Origin: Palleronia pontilimi
Lineage (GTDB): Bacteria; Pseudomonadota; Alphaproteobacteria; Rhodobacterales; Rhodobacteraceae
Direction: 5' to 3'
Length of the DNA stretch: 64,000 nucleotides
Assembly (NCBI RefSeq): GCF_016412875.1
Contig: NZ_JAEKPD010000001.1
Span: 1 to 64,000, forward strand
Under the pieces are notes generated by a model. That model searched no databases, was not told where the DNA came from, and worked only from the letters and a program-made list of their open reading frames with translations. Both the position numbers and the translations under genes were made by a program. Positions 59,624 to 64,000 of the stretch are shown here, one piece after another. Position 1 is the stretch's first letter; the number at the start of each line of letters is the position of its first letter.

Positions 59624-60795
59624 GGCGCGGGCGACAGCACCTTCGCAGCGATCAGCTCCGCGATCTCGGAGCGCGACAGACCCCAATCGGCCAGCGCGTC
59701 GGGCCGCGGAACGCTGCCGTCACCGGGGGTCAGGGACACGGCCCCGTCATCGGGGGCAAAGCGCGGCACGGATCGGGCCTGGGACACGCCGTCGATCGTG
59801 GCAAAGACGCCGCGCGCCCGGTTGGCGGGATGGTCCGCCGCCTCGGCCGCGTCCAGCACCGGCGTCACGCAGCCATCGCTGCCGTCGAACAGCGCGACCC
59901 AGTGATCGCGTGGCCGGGCCGCGAAAATCGTGGCAAGTCTCTGGGCGCAGTATGCGTCGTCCGAGACCCTGCCAGCCGTCATGCGCGGGTCGTCCAGAAG
60001 ACCCAGCCGATCCAGCAGGACGCGGCGAAAGGCGGGCTCGATCGCGCCGACGACGATCCATTTGCCGTCGCCGCAAATGTAGGTGCGGTAGAAATGCCGC
60101 CCGCCATCCAGCGGGTTCGTGCCAGCCTGGCCGTGCAGCCCCATCGCTGCAAGGGCGTGCAAAAGCGTGGCAAGACTGGCCGATCCGTCGACGATATTGG
60201 CGTCCACCACCTGCCCCCGTCCGGTCGCGCGGGCTTGCAGCACGGCGCCGAGCAGACCGACCACGGCAAAAAGCGCGCCGCCCGCCATGTCGCCCACCAG
60301 CGGCGGCATTCCCACGGGCGGCGCGCCGTCGCGGCCGAAAAGCGACAGCGTGCCCGACAGGCCCAGGTAGTTCAGGTCGTGCCCGGCCATGGCCGCCATC
60401 GGGCCGTCCTGCCCCCATCCGGTGACCCGCACGAAGGCCAGCGTCGGATTGTCCGCGTGGCAATCGGCGGGGCCGAGACCCAGACGCTCCATCGTGCCGG
60501 GGCGGTAGCCTTCGATCAGCGCGTCGGCCTGTCCGACCAGGTGCCGCACCAGTTCCCGGCCGGGTCGGGATTTCAGATCGACCTCGACCATCGGGCGCGA
60601 GCGATAGAGGATCGACGCCGCGCGCATGGACGCGAAATCCAGGCCCTCGCCCAGGCTGGGGTAGCCGCCGGGCCGGTCGATGCGGATCACCTGCGCGCCC
60701 AGGTCGGACAGCACCATCGCGGCATAGGGCACCGGGCCGATGCCCGTCAGCTCGACGATCTTCACGCCGGTCAGGGGGCCTTGGCGGTGCGGCAT
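59620..60795 (-). CDS. CaiB/BaiF family CoA-transferase (class III)
   Basis: A 391-residue enzyme. LTGVKIVELTGIGPVPYAAM, DLGAQVIRIDRPGG, DLKSRPGRELV and EGYRPGTMERLGLGP are class III CoA-transferase signatures. A conserved aspartate in VVDANIVDGSASL is also shared with alpha-methylacyl-CoA racemases. The overall look (GIGPVPYAAM, GYPSLGEG) is nearer to alpha-methylacyl-CoA racemase, so racemase activity is an alternative. It is divergent from the MaoC-ACAD-CitE operon and probably in the same pathway. Confidence 0.87.
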   Translation of the reverse strand: MPHRQGPLTGVKIVELTGIGPVPYAAMVLSDLGAQVIRIDRPGGYPSLGEGLDFASMRAASILYRSRPMVEVDLKSRPGRELVRHLVGQADALIEGYRPGTMERLGLGPADCHADNPTLAFVRVTGWGQDGPMAAMAGHDLNYLGLSGTLSLFGRDGAPPVGMPPLVGDMAGGALFAVVGLLGAVLQARATGRGQVVDANIVDGSASLATLLHALAAMGLHGQAGTNPLDGGRHFYRTYICGDGKWIVVGAIEPAFRRVLLDRLGLLDDPRMTAGRVSDDAYCAQRLATIFAARPRDHWVALFDGSDGCVTPVLDAAEAADHPANRARGVFATIDGVSQARSVPRFAPDDGAVSLTPGDGSVPRPDALADWGLSRSEIAELIAAKVLSPAP

Positions 60796-60864
60796 CGTCG
60801 GAAAGTCCTCTGGCAAATCGCGGCTGCGGGCGTAGTGTCGGGCGAGCGAACGGAGGAATGCAAG

Positions 60865-61338
60865 ATGCCGGGTCTGTGGTTCGAGGAGTTCGAGGAAGGC
60901 CACGTCTTCGAGCACGAATGGCGGCGCACGATCACCGAGGCCGACAACAAGTGGTTTTCGCTGCTGACCATGAACCCGCAGCCCCTGCATATCGACAACA
61001 CCGCCGCGAGGGCCACCGAGTTCGGCCGCCCGCTGGTCAATTCGCTGTTCACGCTGGGCTGCATGGTCGGGATGAGCGTCAACGACACCACCCTGAACAC
61101 CACCGTTGCCAACCTGGGCATGGAGGCGGTGAAGTTCCCGCACCCGCTGTACGAAGGCGACACGATCCACATCCGCACGACGGTGCTGGGCAAACGGGAA
61201 AGCGCGTCGCGGCCCGGCCAGGGGATCGTCACGCTGCGGCACGAGTGCTTCAACCAGGACGGCGCGCTGTGCGGCACCTGCGACCGCGCCGCGCTGATGA
61301 GGAAACGCCCCGAAGGAGACGCCGATGACCGCCCATGA
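60865..61338 (+). CDS. MaoC-like hotdog-fold dehydratase
   Basis: A 157-residue single hotdog domain. FEEFEEGHVFEHEWRRTITEADN, NPQPLHIDNTAARATEFGRP with the hydratase 2-type Asp/His, and LVNSLFTLGCMVGMS are typical of MaoC-like enoyl-CoA hydratases. GGAGGA lies 8 nt before the ATG. It overlaps the acyl-CoA dehydrogenase start by 14 nt, so the two should act on successive CoA intermediates. Confidence 0.88.
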   Translation: MPGLWFEEFEEGHVFEHEWRRTITEADNKWFSLLTMNPQPLHIDNTAARATEFGRPLVNSLFTLGCMVGMSVNDTTLNTTVANLGMEAVKFPHPLYEGDTIHIRTTVLGKRESASRPGQGIVTLRHECFNQDGALCGTCDRAALMRKRPEGDADDRP

Positions 61339-62503
61339 CAGCGCCTTTGCCGCGACCGCCGCCAGCCCCGTGTTCTTCGATGACGAACACCACATGCTGC
61401 GCGACCAGGTGCGCCGCTTCGTCGAGACGGAAGTGAAGCCCCATGCCGACCGGTGGGAAGCGGACGGCATGGTGCCGCGCGCGGTGCTGCGCAAAATGGG
61501 GGATCTGGGGTTCTTCGGCATCCGTTATCCCGAAGCCTTTGGCGGCTCGGGGCTGGACGAGCGGGCCACGGTCGTCTGGGCCGAGGAACTGGGCCGGTCG
61601 ACCTATTCGGGGGTGGCGATCACCGCGCTGGTGCATACCGACATGGCGTCTGTGCATGTCTGGAACGCGGGCTCGGACGCGCAACGCGCGACGTGGATGC
61701 CCCGACTGATCTCGGGTCAGGCGATCAGCGCCGTGGCGGTGACCGAACCCGGGGCGGGGTCGGACGTGAAGGGCATCGCCACGCGCGCCCGGCGCGACGG
61801 CGATGGATGGGTGCTGGACGGCGCGAAGCTCTACATCACCAACGGTGTGCATGCCGATGTCTATTGCGTCGCCGCCAAGACCGATCCCGACGCGCGGCCC
61901 AGCCAGTCGATCACGATGTTCCTGGTCGAAAAGGGCACTCCGGGCTTCACGGTGGAAAAGGTGTTGGACAAGCACGGCTGGCGGTCCTCGGACACGGCCG
62001 AGCTGCGTTTCGACAAGGTCAGGCTCCCCGGATCGGCGGTGCTGGGCACCGAGGGGCGCGGCTTATACGAGATCATGAAAAACTTCCAGAACGAGCGGCT
62101 CGTGATCGGCGCCATGGCCATGGGCGAGGCGCAGGCGGCCCTGGAGCTGACACTGGACTGGGTGAAGACCCGCCGCGCGTTCGGCGCGCCGCTCTGGGAC
62201 AAGCAGGCGATCCGGCAGCGCCTGGCGATGCTGGCCGCAAAGGTCGAGGCGTGCCGCCAGATGGTCTATGCCACCGCGCGCCGGGCCGCGCTGGGCGAGG
62301 ACGTCGTGCGCGAGGTGTCGATGATCAAGGCGCTGGCGGGCGAGTTGGTCAACGAGGTTATGTACGATTGCGTCCAGTTCCACGGCGGCATGGGGTTCAT
62401 GAGCGAGAGCACGATTGAGCGGATGGCCCGCGACGCGCGGGTGCAATCCATCGGCGGCGGTGCGACGGAAGTCATGCTGGAAGAAGTCGCGAAGCGGATG
62501 TGA
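61325..62503 (+). CDS. Acyl-CoA dehydrogenase
   Basis: A 392-residue FAD flavoprotein of the short/branched-chain type. AISAVAVTEPGAGSDVKGIA is the FAD/substrate signature, with KLYITNGVHADVY, ERLVIGAMAMGEAQAALE and the C-terminal QFHGGMGFMSESTIERMARD motif. It oxidises acyl-CoA to enoyl-CoA and passes electrons to ETF. Chain specificity cannot be assigned by eye. Next gene: CitE-like lyase, 63 bp downstream, with a repeat motif in the gap. Confidence 0.92.
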   Translation: MTAHDSAFAATAASPVFFDDEHHMLRDQVRRFVETEVKPHADRWEADGMVPRAVLRKMGDLGFFGIRYPEAFGGSGLDERATVVWAEELGRSTYSGVAITALVHTDMASVHVWNAGSDAQRATWMPRLISGQAISAVAVTEPGAGSDVKGIATRARRDGDGWVLDGAKLYITNGVHADVYCVAAKTDPDARPSQSITMFLVEKGTPGFTVEKVLDKHGWRSSDTAELRFDKVRLPGSAVLGTEGRGLYEIMKNFQNERLVIGAMAMGEAQAALELTLDWVKTRRAFGAPLWDKQAIRQRLAMLAAKVEACRQMVYATARRAALGEDVVREVSMIKALAGELVNEVMYDCVQFHGGMGFMSESTIERMARDARVQSIGGGATEVMLEEVAKRM

Positions 62504-62528
62504 TGCGCCTGTCGACGGGCGTCGGGCC

Positions 62529-62556
62529 GGGATATTTATTGAGAACAAAGATGGGG
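62529..62556 (+). repeat. AGGTATTT-type 3'-flank motif, copy E (diverged)
   Basis: GGGATATTTATTGAGAACAA followed by AGATGGGG, 25 nt after the stop of the acyl-CoA dehydrogenase and in its orientation. It is more diverged than the other copies. Its 3' end merges with the GGGGAAG ribosome binding site of the CitE-like gene. Confidence 0.45.
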
Positions 62557-62566
62557 AAGATGCGCC

Positions 62567-63403
62567 ATGCGACATCGGTCGTGGCTGTTCGTTCCGGGAG
62601 ATTCGGCGCGCAAGATGGCGCGGGCGGCGGAAAGCGGCGCCGATGCGCTGATCTACGACCTGGAGGATTCGGTGGCGCCGGGCGCGAAGGATGACGCGCG
62701 CGCCGTGACTTTCGAGGCGTTGCGCGCGGGGGCAAACGCCGCGCGCTGGGTGCGGGTGAACGCGCTGGGGACCGGCCGGGCCGAGGAAGACGTGGTCCGG
62801 ACCATCGGCGCCGCTCCGGATGGCTACGTGTTGCCGAAATGCGAAGGGCGCGCGGATATCGACGCGCTGGCGGGGATCATCGCGGGCGCAGGCGGCCGCC
62901 AGCCGATCCTGGTGATCGCGACCGAGACGGTGCGCGCGGTGCGCTCGCTGGCGGTTTCGGACTGGGCGCACCCGGCGCTTTTCGGCATGGCCTGGGGCGC
63001 CGAGGACCTGGCGGCGGACTTGGGGGCGATGGCGAACCGGGGGGCCGATGGCGCCTATTTGCGGCCCTTTCTCGGGGCCCGCGACACGATGCTGTTTGCC
63101 GCGAAAGCCGCGGGTGCGTGGTCAATCGACGGGGTGTTCACCGATTTCAGCGACCCGGACGGTCTGCGGGCCGAGGCGGATGCCGCCGCCGAGATGGGGT
63201 TCGACGGCAAGCTGGCCATTCATCCCGCGCAGGTCGCGGCGATCAACGCGGCCTTCAGTCCCAGCGACGCGCAGCTTGCATGGGCCCAGCGCGTCATTGC
63301 GGCCATGGCGGAAGCGGGCGACGGAGTGGCACAACTTGATGGAAAAATGCTGGATCAGCCACATCTGAAGACGGCCCGGGCCATACTGGCACGCGCCGAG
63401 TGA
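62567..63403 (+). CDS. CitE-like CoA-ester lyase (HpcH/HpaI family)
   Basis: A 278-residue TIM-barrel lyase. RSWLFVPGDSARKMARAAES, YDLEDSVAPGAKD with the metal-binding acidic residues, MAWGAEDLAADLG and the C-terminal KLAIHPAQVAAIN are CitE/malyl-CoA lyase signatures. It would cleave a beta-hydroxyacyl-CoA such as malyl-CoA, citramalyl-CoA or 3-hydroxy-3-methylglutaryl-CoA. The length fits stand-alone CitE-like enzymes rather than the citrate lyase complex, since no citD or citF is near. Confidence 0.88.
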   Translation: MRHRSWLFVPGDSARKMARAAESGADALIYDLEDSVAPGAKDDARAVTFEALRAGANAARWVRVNALGTGRAEEDVVRTIGAAPDGYVLPKCEGRADIDALAGIIAGAGGRQPILVIATETVRAVRSLAVSDWAHPALFGMAWGAEDLAADLGAMANRGADGAYLRPFLGARDTMLFAAKAAGAWSIDGVFTDFSDPDGLRAEADAAAEMGFDGKLAIHPAQVAAINAAFSPSDAQLAWAQRVIAAMAEAGDGVAQLDGKMLDQPHLKTARAILARAE

Positions 63404-63441
63404 TATGGCAGGACCCGGGCGAAACAGAAAGGATGCGGACC

Positions 63442-64000
63442 ATGAATGACCCCGTCGTCGATCCCGACGCCCTGGACCGGCTGGCCGAAGTGGCGGTCCG
63501 AACCGGTGTCAACCTGCAGGAAGGCCAGGACCTGGTGCTGACCGCCCCGGTCGAGGCGCTGCCGCTGGTGCGCCGCGTCGCGGCCGCAGCCTATCGCGCG
63601 GGGGCGGGCCTGGTCACGCCGATCCTGTCGGACCCCGACGTGGCGCTGGCGCGCTATGCCCATGCGGGCGATCACAGTTTCGACGTCGCGCCCGGATGGC
63701 TTTACGGCGGGATGGCGCAGGCTTTCGCGGGCGGGGCCGCGCGGATGGCGATCGTGGCCGAGGATCCGATGCTGCTGGCCGATGAGGATCCCGGGAAAGT
63801 CGCGCGGGCGGGCAAGGCCAATTCCATCGCCTACAAGCCTGCGCTCGAGCATATCTCGAACTTCCGCATCAACTGGTCGATCTGCGCCTATCCCGGGCAG
63901 GCCTGGGCCATGCGGATGTTTCCGGACCTGTCGCCCGACGCCGCGCAAGCGCGGCTGGCCGACGCGATCTTCGCCGCGTCCCGCGTGGACCAGGGCGACG
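63442..64000 (+). CDS. M29 family aminopeptidase (3' partial)
   Basis: The frame is open from the ATG at 63442 to the window edge, 186 codons. GGATGCGGACC precedes the start. LAEVAVRTGVNLQEGQDLVL, PLVRRVAAAAYRAGAGLVTP and the CAYPGQAWAMRMFPDL segment match the N-terminal half of thermophilic-type M29 metallo-aminopeptidases (AmpS/AmpT), which run to about 410 residues. The catalytic zinc or cobalt ligands would lie beyond the window. Confidence 0.85.
   Translation, partial: MNDPVVDPDALDRLAEVAVRTGVNLQEGQDLVLTAPVEALPLVRRVAAAAYRAGAGLVTPILSDPDVALARYAHAGDHSFDVAPGWLYGGMAQAFAGGAARMAIVAEDPMLLADEDPGKVARAGKANSIAYKPALEHISNFRINWSICAYPGQAWAMRMFPDLSPDAAQARLADAIFAASRVDQGD

Overview
The window reads as a chromosomal segment of a GC-rich alphaproteobacterium, most likely a marine-type member of the Rhodobacteraceae/Roseobacter group. 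This is inferred from gene content and gene order rather than a database search. The pointers are the block SPOR lipoprotein / D-Ala-D-Ala carboxypeptidase / tmk / holB / TatD / MBL hydrolase, the lgt / NDUFAF7-type methyltransferase / pgeF block with a divergent UbiK-like gene, an Lrp regulator divergent from trxB, an RpoH sigma factor joined to a ChaN gene, a TAXI-type TRAP transporter, and a stand-alone Hint-domain protein. Almost the whole window is core-like, tightly packed DNA with many 4-nt ATGA/GTGA start-stop overlaps. No insertion sequence, prophage or CRISPR array was seen.

Layout. 1-0.8 kb: end of a GIY-YIG/DUF4357 gene of less GC-rich composition, then tRNA-Ser(UGA). 1.4-7.8 kb: the + strand envelope/nucleotide/replication operon. 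8.6-14.0 kb: a - strand polyamine-type ABC importer (ATPase, binding protein, DUF1330 protein, two permeases) whose intergenic gaps are filled with palindromes. 14.35 kb: tRNA-Leu(GAG). 16-18 kb: lipB, tadA and an RluB-type pseudouridine synthase. 18.2-24.6 kb: a membrane-stress-like module (small membrane protein, XpaC, TelA, DUF2927 lipoprotein, SPFH/GYF protein, cytochrome b561-like protein, zinc-ribbon membrane protein). 25.6-30.2 kb: a PqiA-PqiA-PqiB-PqiC lipid-transport system with an enlarged PqiB. 30.4 kb: RTX protein. 31.7-37.8 kb: TAXI binding protein, fused TRAP permease, universal stress protein and class III aminotransferase. 38-45 kb: stand-alone RAM domain, SDR, aminotransferase, lgt block, Hint protein, Lrp. 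45.4-48.7 kb: trxB and a sulfate-activation gene. 48.8-56.1 kb: - strand P460 cytochrome, M3 peptidase, ThiF-like, dut, coaBC, chaN, rpoH. 56.2-59.6 kb: cobU, CobC-like phosphatase, GST, comM. 59.6-64 kb: an acyl-CoA/CoA-ester catabolic set and the start of an M29 aminopeptidase.

The most unusual items are these. (1) A MarR-type 'EPS-associated' winged-helix domain is joined in frame, with no stop codon, to the bifunctional ATP sulfurylase/APS kinase, and a perfect 22-bp dyad lies just upstream. (2) An oriented motif with core AGGTATTT recurs downstream of five genes, twice as a near-perfect 24-bp inverted pair. (3) Four ~118-residue helical repeats extend PqiB to 950 residues. (4) A sigma-E-like promoter precedes rpoH. 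(5) CtrA-like boxes precede comM, a gene needed for gene-transfer-agent DNA uptake in Rhodobacter. (6) The XpaC/TelA/SPFH/zinc-ribbon module has no PspA.
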